A DNA stretch of 64,000 nt from CAZTGZ01 sp964613385 (GCA_964613385.1 CAZTGZ010000007.1:1-64000), one strand, 5' to 3'. Numbered from the stretch's first letter, positions 46,036-55,731 are shown. Translations and numbers: made by a program. The notes: generated by a model not told the origin, from the letters alone.

Positions 46036-47664
46036 CTAACTTTCCAGGAATGGGTATTTGTAATCTCCGGGTGGGTTGAAATTTTCTTTAATTGTGCGCT
46101 GACTTACCCAACGCATTAAATTAGCTTTAGCCCCGGCCTTGTCGTTGGTGCCAGATGCCCTCGCACCGCCAAATGGCTGTTGACCAACCACCGCACCCGT
46201 AGGTTTGTCATTGATATAAAAATTACCCGCACTGTTTTTTAGTTTTTCAACTGCAGTGGCTATGGCATATCTGTCTGTGGCCATCACACTGCCGGTAAGT
46301 GCGTATGGAGAAGTTTGATCTACCAGTTCTAAGGTTGCTTCCCATGCATCTTGCGGATACACATAAATGGTTAATACAGGTCCGAAAATTTCTTCGCACA
46401 TGGTAGTATAACGGGGACTTTTTGCCAGAATAACCGTCGGTTCGATAAAATATCCGGTTGATTTATCAAAGTTTCCACCGGCAATGATCTCAGCATCCTG
46501 GTCTTGGCGAGCTGAGGCGATATAAGAACTAATCTTGTCAAATGCCTTTTCATCGATAACGGCATTGATGAAATTTCCGAAATCTTCCGGACTGCCCATT
46601 TTTATTTCTGATAATTGGCTGAGCATAATTTCACGGGTTTCTTCCCAAAGATTGTCGGGAATATAGGCCCGGGAAGCAGCAGAACATTTTTGACCCTGGA
46701 ATTCGAAGGCTCCTCGTGTAAGTGCAGTGGCCAAAGTCTTTGGATCTGCAGTTTTGTGAGCGATCACGAAATCTTTTCCTCCGGTTTCTCCAACAATACG
46801 CGGATAACTTTTATACAGGTGAATGTTGTTTCCGATGGTTTTCCATAACTGCTGAAATACACCTGTGGATCCGGTGAAATGCAATCCGGCAAAATCAGGA
46901 TGATTAAAAATAACTTCTCCGGCAGTTTTGCCCTCAACATATACCAAATTGATCACGCCATCTGGTAATCCAGCGGCTTGAAAAAGTTCCATAATAACCG
47001 CAGCACTGTAAATCTGGCTTTCGGCAGGTTTCCAAACGACCGTATTGCCCATCAGTGCAGCCGAAGCCGGCAAATTGGCCGCGATGCTTGTAAAATTGAA
47101 TGGGGTCAGGGCAAAAACAAATCCCTCTAAGGGTCTGTATTCCATACGGTTCCAGGTTCCTGCTGAATTTTCAGGCGGTTGCTCCCGATATATCTCCGTC
47201 ATATAAGACACATTGAACCTGAAAAAATCTATTAATTCGCAAGCAGCATCTATTTCTGCCTGATAGGCATTCTTGGATTGTGCCAACATGGTGGCTGCAT
47301 TTAATTTCGCCCGGAAAGGACCTGCAAGTAAATCAGCAGCTTTTAAGAAAATAGCCGCTCTCTCTTCCCAGGGTAATGCTACCCATTTATCCTTCGCATT
47401 CAGGGCTGCCGAAATAGCTTGTTGAACGTGTGCGGCATTACCATAATTATAGATTCCGAGATTAAAAGCGCGATCATGAGGCGGATGCATGGTTCTTTTA
47501 TCGTCAGTATAAACTTTGTCCGAACCAATGAACATCGGGATTTCAATTTTTTCTGATTTGTATTTCTGTATCTGTTCAACTAAACTTTTGCGCTCCTCAC
47601 TGTGCTTGGAATAGGAGAGAACAGGTTCGTTCTTAGGTACGGGAACATTAAAAAATCCTTTCAT
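46036..47664 (-). CDS. pruA: L-glutamate gamma-semialdehyde dehydrogenase
   Basis: 542 residues. Second step of proline catabolism: glutamate semialdehyde (P5C) to glutamate with NAD. Aldehyde-dehydrogenase fold with VVWKPAESQIYSA (NAD site), FTGSTGVF, the general base Glu in IVGETGGKDF and the catalytic Cys in FQGQKCSAASRAY (about residue 320). N-terminal VPVPKNEPVLSYSKHSEERK is typical of the single-domain PruA type. It has no fused proline dehydrogenase. It shares 4 bases with the rluA-type gene upstream, so it is translated from the murB-rluA-pruA operon. Confidence 0.96.
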   Translation of the reverse strand: MKGFFNVPVPKNEPVLSYSKHSEERKSLVEQIQKYKSEKIEIPMFIGSDKVYTDDKRTMHPPHDRAFNLGIYNYGNAAHVQQAISAALNAKDKWVALPWEERAAIFLKAADLLAGPFRAKLNAATMLAQSKNAYQAEIDAACELIDFFRFNVSYMTEIYREQPPENSAGTWNRMEYRPLEGFVFALTPFNFTSIAANLPASAALMGNTVVWKPAESQIYSAAVIMELFQAAGLPDGVINLVYVEGKTAGEVIFNHPDFAGLHFTGSTGVFQQLWKTIGNNIHLYKSYPRIVGETGGKDFVIAHKTADPKTLATALTRGAFEFQGQKCSAASRAYIPDNLWEETREIMLSQLSEIKMGSPEDFGNFINAVIDEKAFDKISSYIASARQDQDAEIIAGGNFDKSTGYFIEPTVILAKSPRYTTMCEEIFGPVLTIYVYPQDAWEATLELVDQTSPYALTGSVMATDRYAIATAVEKLKNSAGNFYINDKPTGAVVGQQPFGGARASGTNDKAGAKANLMRWVSQRTIKENFNPPGDYKYPFLES

Positions 47665-48377
47665 ATTTTCTTAGTTTTTAAAGTGTTTTGAATCATTTCA
47701 GTGAAAAATTTCCAGTTTCCTTTCTCTTCAGGAAGGCAGTTTATCTCAATGGCTGCTTTGGTTACCGGGTGTATAAAACTCAATTGACCTGCATGTAAAT
47801 AAATCATCTGTCCATAATTCTTCGATGATCCATATTTCAAATCTCCTGCAATCGGACAACCTATAGCTGACAACTGAACCCTTATTTGATGAGGCCTTCC
47901 TGTAGTTGGAATGACTTTTATCAAATAGACATGGTTAGCTGTTCCTATATAATAATAGTCGAGAACTGCTTTTTTACTTTCTTTAACTTCCCGTTGATGC
48001 GCCCTTGCCAGATTTTTGGTGTTGTCCTTGGTTAACCAATGCACCAACTGACTGTTCAACATTTTGGGTTTATGATCTACCAATGCGAAATATGTTTTTT
48101 CTACCTCTCGGGCCTGAAACATTTTGTTCATTCTCACCAGTGCTTTACTGCTTTTGGCAAATATTACCAATCCACTAACAGGTCTGTCTAACCTGTGTAT
48201 ATTGCCTAAAAACACATTTCCGGTCTTTTTGGTTTGGTGTCGGATGTACTCACTAACAAGGTCGATCAGCGGAATATCACCGGTGTTGTCTTCCTGAACA
48301 AGCATGCCTGACGGTTTCCTTACTGCAATCAAATGATTGTCTTCAAACAATATTTCCAGATCACGCCAACTGTTCAT
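47661..48377 (-). CDS. RluA-family pseudouridine synthase
   Basis: 238 residues. Isomerises uridine to pseudouridine in rRNA or tRNA. The catalytic Asp is D64 in HRLDRPVSG, and GRPHQIRVQL near the C-terminus is the RNA-binding hallmark. No S4 domain precedes it, as in the RluA/TruC group. Target uridine not predictable. It overlaps pruA by 4 bases and murB by 4 bases, so translation is coupled across the three genes. Confidence 0.92.
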   Translation of the reverse strand: MNSWRDLEILFEDNHLIAVRKPSGMLVQEDNTGDIPLIDLVSEYIRHQTKKTGNVFLGNIHRLDRPVSGLVIFAKSSKALVRMNKMFQAREVEKTYFALVDHKPKMLNSQLVHWLTKDNTKNLARAHQREVKESKKAVLDYYYIGTANHVYLIKVIPTTGRPHQIRVQLSAIGCPIAGDLKYGSSKNYGQMIYLHAGQLSFIHPVTKAAIEINCLPEEKGNWKFFTEMIQNTLKTKKI

Positions 48378-49372
48378 AATATATTTACTTCGGTTTGGAT
48401 ATTGATGCCGAATTTATTCAGAACATCATGCATGATTTGCTGTGCCAGTTGATAAATTTCTTCACCGCTTGCATTTCCGTAGTTAACCAAAACCAATGCC
48501 TGTTTGGTGTGACTTCCGGTTTCATTAATCCTCTTTCCTTTCCATCCGCATTTTTCGATCAGCCATCCTGCCGGCACTTTTACCGTGTTTCCTGTCTGGT
48601 CGGGATAGCCCGGAATGTCGGGATGATTGGTTTTTAAAGCTTCGAATTGCGCATTCGAAATGACCGGGTTTTTAAAGAAACTACCGGCATTTCCCAAAAC
48701 TTCCGGATCCGGGAGCTTGCTCCTTCTGATTTGGCATACAGCCTCACTGATATCTTTGTGGGTGGGAATTTCAATCAGTTTGTCCTGCAGAATTTGTTTG
48801 ATATCCCCATATTCCGCTCTGATGGGACTTTTTCTGCTTAATTTGAGGCAAACTTCGGTGATAAAATACTTGCCTTTTCCTTCGTTTTTGAAATAACTGT
48901 CCCGATAGCCAAAGGCACATTCCTCCCGGTTGAATGCTACAAATTCCCCGCTTTCGATTTTAAATGCTGTTAAATGATCGAAAACATCGGTCAGTTCAAC
49001 GCCGTAAGCACCAATATTCTGAATAGGTGCTGCTCCGACCGTTCCGGGAATTAATGAAAGATTTTCTAAACCACCGAGTCCCCATTCCAGGGTTTGAAGT
49101 ACCAGTTGATGCCACACTTCACCGGATTTAGCACAGACCAATGCTTCATTTTCATTGATCCAATCTATCCTTATCCCTTTAAATCTATTGAGCAAAACGG
49201 TTCCTGTCCAGTCTTTGGTAAACAAAACATTGCTTCCTCCGCCCAAAATGATGAAAGGAGATGGAAGAGAACGGTCACTAAAATACGTTAAATCTGAGTT
49301 GCTACTCAAGGATAAAATTTGAGCAGCCTGAACATCTATTCCGAAGGTATTGTGTGCTTTGAGGGACGGCAT
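48374..49372 (-). CDS. murB: UDP-N-acetylenolpyruvoylglucosamine reductase
   Basis: 332 residues. FAD-dependent reduction of UDP-GlcNAc-enolpyruvate to UDP-MurNAc in peptidoglycan synthesis. The PCMH-type FAD domain (FIILGGGSNVLF, GLENLSLIPGTVGAAPIQN, IGAYGVEL) and the C-terminal substrate domain (LGNAGSFFKNPV with the catalytic Ser, and WLIEKCGWKGKRI) are seen; the length fits the type I enzyme. A GATATTTG element, one base off the -7 consensus, lies 21 bases upstream. First gene of murB-rluA-pruA. Confidence 0.96.
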   Translation of the reverse strand: MPSLKAHNTFGIDVQAAQILSLSSNSDLTYFSDRSLPSPFIILGGGSNVLFTKDWTGTVLLNRFKGIRIDWINENEALVCAKSGEVWHQLVLQTLEWGLGGLENLSLIPGTVGAAPIQNIGAYGVELTDVFDHLTAFKIESGEFVAFNREECAFGYRDSYFKNEGKGKYFITEVCLKLSRKSPIRAEYGDIKQILQDKLIEIPTHKDISEAVCQIRRSKLPDPEVLGNAGSFFKNPVISNAQFEALKTNHPDIPGYPDQTGNTVKVPAGWLIEKCGWKGKRINETGSHTKQALVLVNYGNASGEEIYQLAQQIMHDVLNKFGINIQTEVNIL

Positions 49373-49417
49373 TTAAAATGATGCGGCAAATATCGGGGAA
49401 AAATTATGGATCACCGG

Positions 49418-50149
49418 TCAATTCTGTTCTTGGGCATATTTATATTTCAAATATCTGCTTAACGCGCTGAAATGACTGATATACAGGCCGTTAATACCCT
49501 CCAGTATTCCGAGTTGCCAAAAGTACCTCTTCAAAAACATGGTGATATATGAAAGTTGTGGACGCCCCCACCAGTTGCCAACCACCTTACCGGCGGATAG
49601 TCTCGCGTATTTTTCGATGGTTTCGCGATGTTGTTTCAAGGTATCCAGTGTATAGTGGAGAATATCACCTTTTAATGGAATAATTTGCGTGTCTGGCGGT
49701 AGAATGAGCGATTCATGGACTTCTCCTTTCCAGTAGGCATTTGAGGGAAACAATCTGATTTTCTTATCGGGGTACCAGTTGCAAAACCGAACAGGTTTGC
49801 CTCTATAGAAATTCAGTCGATTAAACTGATATGCGCCACTTAAATGATCAATATTTTTGATAGAGGATAGTGCTTCCGGTGATAGTCTCTCATCTGCATC
49901 CAGTGATAATACGTAGTCATAAGCGGCAAACGCATGAGCTTCATTTTTTGTATCCGCATAACCTTTCCACTCTATTTGATGTACGATAGCACCTGCGGAC
50001 AGGGCAATTTCAACAGTATCATCCATACTGCCGGAGTCAAATACGAGAATTTCATCGCAAATATCCCGCATACTTTTCAGGCATGCCGAAATCTTCAGGG
50101 CTTCATTTTTAGCTATAACTATACCGCTGATGCCCTTCTTTTTAATCAT
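49418..50149 (-). CDS. Family 2 glycosyltransferase (WaaE/KdtX-like)
   Basis: 243 residues. Single GT-A domain: SGIVIAKNEALKI at the start and the metal-binding DAD (84-86) in LSLDADERL. FNRLNFYRGKPVRFCNWYPD and GEVHESLIL are typical of the WaaE-like LPS-core glucosyltransferases. It probably adds a sugar in lipopolysaccharide or lipid-linked glycan assembly at the cytoplasmic face. The gene overlaps the end of hutU by 8 bases, an odd pairing of cell-envelope and histidine-degradation functions. Confidence 0.88.
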   Translation of the reverse strand: MIKKKGISGIVIAKNEALKISACLKSMRDICDEILVFDSGSMDDTVEIALSAGAIVHQIEWKGYADTKNEAHAFAAYDYVLSLDADERLSPEALSSIKNIDHLSGAYQFNRLNFYRGKPVRFCNWYPDKKIRLFPSNAYWKGEVHESLILPPDTQIIPLKGDILHYTLDTLKQHRETIEKYARLSAGKVVGNWWGRPQLSYITMFLKRYFWQLGILEGINGLYISHFSALSRYLKYKYAQEQN

Positions 50150-51833
50150 TAGCGCCGATCAGCCTTTCTTTTAAGTCCAACTTATGTTTGCGCGCAGTAT
50201 CCAGAGCAATATCGTAACCTGCATCTGCATGCCGGATTACCCCCATAGCCGGATCGTTGTGCAGCACTCTTTTCAATCTTTGTTCAGCCTCGGGTGTTCC
50301 ATCTGCCACGATTACCATACCGGCATGTATGCTGTAACCAATGCCAACTCCACCTCCGTGATGCAGCGATACCCAACTGGCTCCTCCGGCGGTATTGATC
50401 AGGGCATTGAGGATAGGCCAGTCTGCGATAGCATCTGATCCATCTTTCATCGCTTCAGTTTCCCGATTTGGCGATGCGACGGAACCTGTATCCAAATGGT
50501 CACGTCCAATGACGATGGGAGCTTTTACCTTGCCATCACGTACCAACTGATTAAACAGCAGTCCGGCTTTTTCTCTTTCTCCTTGTCCCAGCCAGCATAT
50601 ACGGGCAGGCAATCCCTGAAATGAGATTCGCTCTTTGGCCATAGTCAACCAGCGTTTTAATCCTTCATCTTCAGGAAATAATCCCAGGAGGGCCTCATCG
50701 GTGGTGTAAATATCCTCCGGATCTCCGCTCAGCGCTACCCATCTGAAAGGTCCACGACCCAAACAAAACTGAGGTCGAATAAATGCAGGAACGAATCCCG
50801 GATAATCAAATGCGTTTTTAACCCCATGTTCCAGCGCGCGACCTCTCAGGTTATTGCCATAGTCAAAGGTTATGGAGCCTTTAGATTGAAATTCAATCAT
50901 CAGCTTCACATGTTTGGCCATGGTTTCGTAACTTCTTTTCACATATTCTTCGGGGTCTGTAGCCCGCATGCGGTCAGCGGCTTCAACATCCAATCCTTCA
51001 GGAAAATAACCAACCAAAGGATCATGTGCAGAAGTCTGATCAGTAAGCAAATTAGGCACTATACCTCTTTCTTTCAGTCTCTCGAGCAAATCCACGGCAT
51101 TCCCTGGCCAACCGATAGACAGAGCTATACCTGCCTCACAGGCTTTTAATGACTTGTCGATGGCTTCATCCAGATTTCTGACCATTAGGTCGAGGTATCG
51201 GGTTTCCAGTCTTTTTCTGATTCTCCATTCTTCCATCTCTGCGGCCAGACATACGCCTTCGTTCATGGTAACCGCCAAAGGCTGAGCTCCGCCCATTCCG
51301 CCCAAACCAGCGGTAACGCTTAGTGTCCCCTTTAAAGTACCGCCAAATTTCTGACGTGCTGCTTCGGCAAACGTTTCATAAGTACCTTGTACGATGCCCT
51401 GTGAACCAATATAAATCCAGGATCCGGCGGTCATTTGACCGTACATGATCAATCCTTTGGCCTCAAGTTCCCTAAAGTAATCCAAATTGGCCCAATGTGG
51501 CACCAAATGCGAGTTTGCTATAAGAACCCGGGGTGCATCCTTGTGGCTCGGCAATATCCCCACAGGTTTCCCTGATTGTACCAATAGAGTTTCATCCTCG
51601 TTTAATTCTTTTAAAGCCTTGATAATCAAATGGTAACTTTCCCAGTTACGGGCAGCTTTACCGGTACCTCCATAAACAACCAGATTTTCCGGCTTCTCTG
51701 CCACCTCCGGATCTAAATTGTTCATGAGCATTCTCATCGCGGCTTCCTGTACCCAACCTTTGCAACTCAGAGCATTTCCCCTTGGAGCGCGTACGATTTC
51801 CGGATTCGAATGATGAAATATGTCACTTGTCAT
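50142..51833 (-). CDS. hutU: Urocanate hydratase
   Basis: 563 residues from the ATG at 51833 (an in-frame ATG at 51875 would put the -7 box inside the gene). It hydrates urocanate to imidazolonepropionate in histidine degradation, with tightly bound NAD. Family landmarks seen: LVVYGGTGKAARNWESYHLI, QSGKPVGILPSH, GWPGNAVDLLERL and ASWVSLHHGGGVGIGYS near the C-terminus. Length is normal. The partner hutH lies 4 kb away on the same strand, with a metal-uptake cluster in between. Other hut genes are not in the window. Confidence 0.96.
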   Translation of the reverse strand: MTSDIFHHSNPEIVRAPRGNALSCKGWVQEAAMRMLMNNLDPEVAEKPENLVVYGGTGKAARNWESYHLIIKALKELNEDETLLVQSGKPVGILPSHKDAPRVLIANSHLVPHWANLDYFRELEAKGLIMYGQMTAGSWIYIGSQGIVQGTYETFAEAARQKFGGTLKGTLSVTAGLGGMGGAQPLAVTMNEGVCLAAEMEEWRIRKRLETRYLDLMVRNLDEAIDKSLKACEAGIALSIGWPGNAVDLLERLKERGIVPNLLTDQTSAHDPLVGYFPEGLDVEAADRMRATDPEEYVKRSYETMAKHVKLMIEFQSKGSITFDYGNNLRGRALEHGVKNAFDYPGFVPAFIRPQFCLGRGPFRWVALSGDPEDIYTTDEALLGLFPEDEGLKRWLTMAKERISFQGLPARICWLGQGEREKAGLLFNQLVRDGKVKAPIVIGRDHLDTGSVASPNRETEAMKDGSDAIADWPILNALINTAGGASWVSLHHGGGVGIGYSIHAGMVIVADGTPEAEQRLKRVLHNDPAMGVIRHADAGYDIALDTARKHKLDLKERLIGAND

Positions 51834-51838
51834 ATCCG

Positions 51839-51846
51839 CAAAATTA
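51839..51846 (-). promoter_or_regulatory. -7 promoter box of hutU
   Basis: Minus-strand TAATTTTG matches TAnnTTTG. Only 5 bases separate it from the ATG at 51833, so the mRNA would be leaderless or nearly so. It supports the start at 51833. Confidence 0.55.
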
Positions 51847-51887
51847 ATATTTGCCCGTGCAGGATGCGCTATCATTTTAGATTTTAG

Positions 51888-51895
51888 TATCTTTG
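51888..51895 (+). promoter_or_regulatory. -7 promoter box of the metal-uptake cluster
   Basis: TATCTTTG, an exact TAnnTTTG match, 5 bases before the TTG start at 51901. It faces the hutU promoter only about 45 bp away, so the two units are divergently controlled from one short spacer. Confidence 0.6.
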
Positions 51896-51900
51896 TAAAG

Positions 51901-52206
51901 TTGAGAAAATTTACAGCAAGAGTTGTTTTGTTTTCATTGTTATGGGCTTTGTTGCCCTGGCAGGTTCTCTGTGTTCATCACGATCACGGACAAAAAACAA
52001 TTGCTTTAAGTATTGAGGAGAGTCATGATGATTATCAGATTCATGGTTTGAATCTTTGGTTTTCAACCTTTTCAAATCTAAATCCCGGCATTAACCAACA
52101 GGTTTCGGTTCAGGGAATTTTGGTGTCAACATTCTTCCATGCAACCCACTCATTTATTCCGGTTGAAATGCCGGATGGCAGGGCACCACCCTCGTCCTTA
52201 TCTTGA
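51901..52206 (+). CDS. Small exported His-containing protein of the metal-uptake cluster
   Basis: 101 residues from the TTG at 51901, which opens a signal peptide (LRKFTARVVLFSLLWALLPW). After cleavage it carries HHDHGQ, SHDDYQIHGLN and ATHSF, and it ends GRAPPSSLS. Small proteins of this style, with His clusters near the start and a RAPP/RGPP ending, are familiar in front of zinc/copper-type TonB receptors in Bacteroidota; this is recognition by pattern, not a named family. An upstream ATG at 51820 would overlap the hutU start and its promoter, so it is rejected. The TonB receptor follows after 33 bp. Confidence 0.65.
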   Translation: MRKFTARVVLFSLLWALLPWQVLCVHHDHGQKTIALSIEESHDDYQIHGLNLWFSTFSNLNPGINQQVSVQGILVSTFFHATHSFIPVEMPDGRAPPSSLS

Positions 52207-52239
52207 GTATTCTAAACGGGTTGTAACTTAAATTATTTA

Positions 52240-54498
52240 ATGAAAAAGTTTGTTTGGCTAGTCTTGGGCTGGCTGTTTCCATTTGTTGGTGTTTCTCAAA
52301 ATATAACCATTTCGGGTGCCATTATTGACAGTGCATCCGGTTATCCATTAGAGCAGGCATCTATTATGATTTATCCTGACAAGTTGTTTGCGCTTAGTCA
52401 GGGGAATGGTACGTGGTCTATTCCCAACATCAAGCCGGGACCGAAGGAATTAAAAGTTACACATATAGGGTGTTTGTCTGTTTATGTCAGATTTTATGCG
52501 ACTTCCGATACCAATTTAATCATTAGACTTAAACACCATGTTCACGTATTTGAGCCACATATTGTGCGCGGCAACCGACATGAAAACGAACAACATACCG
52601 ATCATGAAAAGACCTTACAAGGCATTTCATTGTATTCCGTTCAACATTTGAGTTTAGCAGAGCAACTCACCAGTATAAATGGGGTTTATGCTTTAAAATC
52701 AGGACAAGGGATTTCTAAACCCGTGATCCGGGGTTTGCAAGGGAATCGAGTGGTGACCATTGATCACGGACAGCGCCTTGAAAGTCAACAGTGGGGCAGC
52801 GAACATGCGCCTGAAATAGATGGCAGGTCAGCAAATTCTATCACGGTTCTGAAAGGGGCATCCACCCTGAGATACGGGAGCGATGCCTTAGGTGGAATTG
52901 TAATTCTGGACCCGGGCCGAATTTCAGATTCATTTCATTTGAATCTGATGAGCAGCGGTCATAGCAATGGCTGGGGAGGTAAAATTCATGGAATCATTGA
53001 ATTTCCGCTTTTGAAGAGAGGAAAGGTAAGAATTTACTCCGGTTTGCAGGGTTCCGGAGATCAACATACACCCGGATATTCACTTACAAACACGGCATTT
53101 AAAGCAGGCAGCGCCGGAATTATACACCAATATAATCATAAGGATAGAGCAGTTCAAAGAAATGTGCGGTTTTATTTCAGCAAACCGGGAATTCTGAAGG
53201 CATCTCATATAGGAAATATCACAGATTTGCAAAAAGCCATTCAAGGGAATGAACCTTTGATTCAGGAAGATTTCAGCTATGACATTTCTAACCCTTTTCA
53301 AAAAATTACCCATTTGTCTGCGGTAGAAAGACAGGAATACCGGAAAGGGCTGTGGAAATTGATCGGCCAGTATGGGTTTCAATGGAATAAACGATTGGAA
53401 TTTGACAGTCGCCGGGGAGCATCGGCCGATATACCCCAATTGAACTTTAGTTTATTCACACATCAACTGGATGTAAACGTTCATTGGAATAAGGGAATCC
53501 ACGGAATAGAAACCGGTGTTCAGGGTTATTGGCAGGGAAATATTCAAAAAGGATTCCTGCTCATCCCAAATTATAGGAAAAGGGGCCTGGGGGTTTATAA
53601 TTTGTATCGACTTACGGCCGAAAAACATTTGGTAGAATGCGGAATTCGTGGTGATTGGATTGATCAAACGGCGTATTTCTATGCTTCTTCCGATGTTATA
53701 TTAAGGCATCGGAATTTTTCAGGAATCGCAGCTAATCTGAGTTGGCGATATCAATTGGGTCACGACTGGTTATGGATGGTTCAGGCCTCCAGATTATGGA
53801 GAGCGCCTTCCGTGAATGAATTGTACAGCAATGGACTTCACCATGGGGCTGCGGCTTTGGAGTATGGGGATCCGACGTTAGACAAGGAAATTGCTCATAG
53901 CCTTGCCATGATTCTGGTCTATAATCACAACAAATTCAATTTTGAAATAGAACCGTTTATAAGAAGAATTGAGAACTTCATGAGTTTGCAACCATCACTA
54001 CCCACGGCATTGACCATCCGGGGTGCATTTCCGGTTTTCAATTTCGAAGCGAGGAATGTTTTATTCAGAGGAATCGATGCTCAATGGGAGTGGGCCATGT
54101 TTGATCATGTATTTGTAAAGGGGCAATACAGTTTTATGTGGGTGCGCGATACAGCAGGATTATTTCTCAACGGAATGCCGGCCCCTTCGTTCGGTCATGA
54201 ATTGAGGTATAAGTTAGAAAAATGGAAAGGATTTTACGGAATACAGGCCATGCTCGAATATCGCTATGTATTGAAGCAACCCTTCGCGGATGGTTCCAAT
54301 GACTATGCCGGTCCACCTCCTTCATATGGTGTCATGAGAAGCAGCCTCGCATTTCGCAACACAGCGGTCAAGGGATTATGGATGATAACGTTTGAAAATG
54401 TCCTTAATACCCGATATCGGGATTATTTGAGCCGCCTGAGATATTATGTAGATGAACCTGCGTTTAATTTTATTTTTTCTTATATATATACTAATTAA
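52240..54498 (+). CDS. TonB-dependent receptor, zinc/heavy-metal (ZnuD-like) type
   Basis: 752 residues. Signal peptide MKKFVWLVLGWLFPFVGVSQ, a carboxypeptidase regulatory-like domain (about 24-105), then a His-rich linker (HVHVFEPHIVRGNRHENEQH). The plug contains VIRGLQGNRVVTIDHGQRLE followed by SQQWGSEHAPEID, the signature shared with ZnuD-like zinc receptors (QxWGxxHAxxI). The barrel fills the rest. It ends SYIYTN rather than with an aromatic residue; a TATATATATA run at 54480-54490 sits in these last codons and could shift the end. The likely substrate is a metal ion, zinc first by signature. No STN domain, so no direct sigma signalling. Confidence 0.85.
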   Translation: MKKFVWLVLGWLFPFVGVSQNITISGAIIDSASGYPLEQASIMIYPDKLFALSQGNGTWSIPNIKPGPKELKVTHIGCLSVYVRFYATSDTNLIIRLKHHVHVFEPHIVRGNRHENEQHTDHEKTLQGISLYSVQHLSLAEQLTSINGVYALKSGQGISKPVIRGLQGNRVVTIDHGQRLESQQWGSEHAPEIDGRSANSITVLKGASTLRYGSDALGGIVILDPGRISDSFHLNLMSSGHSNGWGGKIHGIIEFPLLKRGKVRIYSGLQGSGDQHTPGYSLTNTAFKAGSAGIIHQYNHKDRAVQRNVRFYFSKPGILKASHIGNITDLQKAIQGNEPLIQEDFSYDISNPFQKITHLSAVERQEYRKGLWKLIGQYGFQWNKRLEFDSRRGASADIPQLNFSLFTHQLDVNVHWNKGIHGIETGVQGYWQGNIQKGFLLIPNYRKRGLGVYNLYRLTAEKHLVECGIRGDWIDQTAYFYASSDVILRHRNFSGIAANLSWRYQLGHDWLWMVQASRLWRAPSVNELYSNGLHHGAAALEYGDPTLDKEIAHSLAMILVYNHNKFNFEIEPFIRRIENFMSLQPSLPTALTIRGAFPVFNFEARNVLFRGIDAQWEWAMFDHVFVKGQYSFMWVRDTAGLFLNGMPAPSFGHELRYKLEKWKGFYGIQAMLEYRYVLKQPFADGSNDYAGPPPSYGVMRSSLAFRNTAVKGLWMITFENVLNTRYRDYLSRLRYYVDEPAFNFIFSYIYTN

Positions 54499-54510
54499 TC
54501 ATTTATTTTT

Positions 54511-55059
54511 ATGAAAAAGTTACTTTTATTATTATTAATTTCACTGAGTGTCTATTTACATTCATGTAAGCCTGACGAACCGGAAAAGCCTACAAAAGAA
54601 GAAGAATTGATTACAACCATTGAGCTTAAATTTTACAATGCTGATTCCTCCCTGTATCAAACGTATTATTTCAGGGATTTAGATGGAGAAGGAGGAAATG
54701 GGCCTTCACAATGGGATACCATTTATCTCATTCAAGGTCAAAGCTATTGGGTGGATTTAAGGTTTTTGAATGAATCCGGAGGGATAGCCAACGCCGAAGA
54801 CATTACGGAAGAGATTCGTGAGGAGATGTCCGAGCATTTGGTATGTTTTAATCCCGTTCCCAGCGGATTGACCGTAACTTACGAAGATACGGATGGTAAT
54901 TTTCCTATTGGTTTGAGGTCGAAATGGACGGTTTCAGGTGTGTTGAATGGCGAGATACCTGTTGTTCTGAAACATCAGCCCGATGGACAAAAAAATGGAT
55001 CATGTGAACCCGGAGACACGGATGTGGAAGTGAAATTTCAGGTTCGAAACGTCATGTAA
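54511..55059 (+). CDS. Lipoprotein partner of the metal-type TonB receptor
   Basis: 182 residues. Lipoprotein signal MKKLLLLLLISLSVYLHSC, acylated at Cys19. The body reads EEELITTIELKFYNADSSLY, then DLDGEGGN, ITEEIREEMSEHLVCFNP and SGLTVTYEDTDGN, followed by RSKWTVSGVLNGEIPVVLKH. A small beta-sandwich lipoprotein family with EEI..E..EH and DLDG motifs commonly follows TonB receptors of this kind in Bacteroidota; it may be the surface-exposed metal or ligand binder. The acidic/His residues fit that idea but do not prove it. It starts 12 bp after the receptor. Confidence 0.75.
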   Translation: MKKLLLLLLISLSVYLHSCKPDEPEKPTKEEELITTIELKFYNADSSLYQTYYFRDLDGEGGNGPSQWDTIYLIQGQSYWVDLRFLNESGGIANAEDITEEIREEMSEHLVCFNPVPSGLTVTYEDTDGNFPIGLRSKWTVSGVLNGEIPVVLKHQPDGQKNGSCEPGDTDVEVKFQVRNVM

Positions 55060-55066
55060 GAGATTG

Positions 55067-55094
55067 TTGTTTCAGCAATATTTTACTAGGTTTG
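55067..55094 (+). promoter_or_regulatory. Promoter (-33 TTG / -7 TAGGTTTG) of the DUF6498 gene
   Basis: TTG (55067-55069), a 17-base spacer and TAGGTTTG (55087-55094). The ATG at 55101 is 6 bases further on, a near-leaderless layout. It rules out the TTG at 55092, which lies inside the box, as start codon. Confidence 0.7.
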
Positions 55095-55100
55095 TTCTCT

Positions 55101-55727
55101 ATGAACAGAAGAAACATTCTTACAGACCCGGAATTGTGGATGATACTTTTGTTCAATTTTTTATTTATTTTTTTATATCTGTTTAAGCAACTGGAAACCG
55201 GTGAAATAGTTTGGATATATTTTATTCAAAGCTGTTTCATCGGTTTGCAGAATTTTATCAGAATGTTCAGTCTGGCTTGGAGAGGAAGCGGCCCGGGCAG
55301 ATATGGAGTTCCTTTCTTTTTTGCGCTACATTTTGGCCTTTTCCATTTGGTTTATTTGGTCTTTCTGACCATTATCACATCAACCAATGACCATTTTAAT
55401 GTGGATACCCGTAATCTTTTAACGGCGTTCTTTTTACTTTTTATGAACATGATTTTTTCAACGGCAAGTGATATTAAATCAGATAAAGAACAAGGATTGG
55501 TGCCGGGCTCACTGATGTTTATGCCTTATCTGAGAATCATTCCGATGCATTTGTTCATCATTATGGGATTCAATGATAATTTGTCTAAATCTGTTCCCTG
55601 GTTTTTTCGGCAGGATGCATTTTTAATTTTTATCCTGCTCAAAACGGTTACGGATGTGATACTGCATATTTTAGTAAACAAAACTTGGAAGGAACGCAGG
55701 CCACGGATGTTTGGTGATATAGCCTGA
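55101..55727 (+). CDS. DUF6498-type integral membrane protein
   Basis: 208 residues with about six hydrophobic helices (12-32, 38-58, 73-95, 104-125, 140-155, 170-190). VWIYFIQSCFIGLQNFIRM, GVPFFFALHFGLFHLVYLV and VTDVILHILVNKTWKERR fit the DUF6498 family of membrane proteins of unknown function. It follows the metal-uptake lipoprotein but has its own promoter at 55067-55094. It ends 4 bp before the convergent hutH stop. Confidence 0.75.
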   Translation: MNRRNILTDPELWMILLFNFLFIFLYLFKQLETGEIVWIYFIQSCFIGLQNFIRMFSLAWRGSGPGRYGVPFFFALHFGLFHLVYLVFLTIITSTNDHFNVDTRNLLTAFFLLFMNMIFSTASDIKSDKEQGLVPGSLMFMPYLRIIPMHLFIIMGFNDNLSKSVPWFFRQDAFLIFILLKTVTDVILHILVNKTWKERRPRMFGDIA

Positions 55728-55731
55728 ATTA

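Noticed and set aside
51820..51900. Upstream ATG as start of the small His-containing protein
   Set aside because: It would overlap the hutU start and promoter and place the -7 box at 51888-51895 inside the gene; the TTG at 51901 gives a proper signal peptide.
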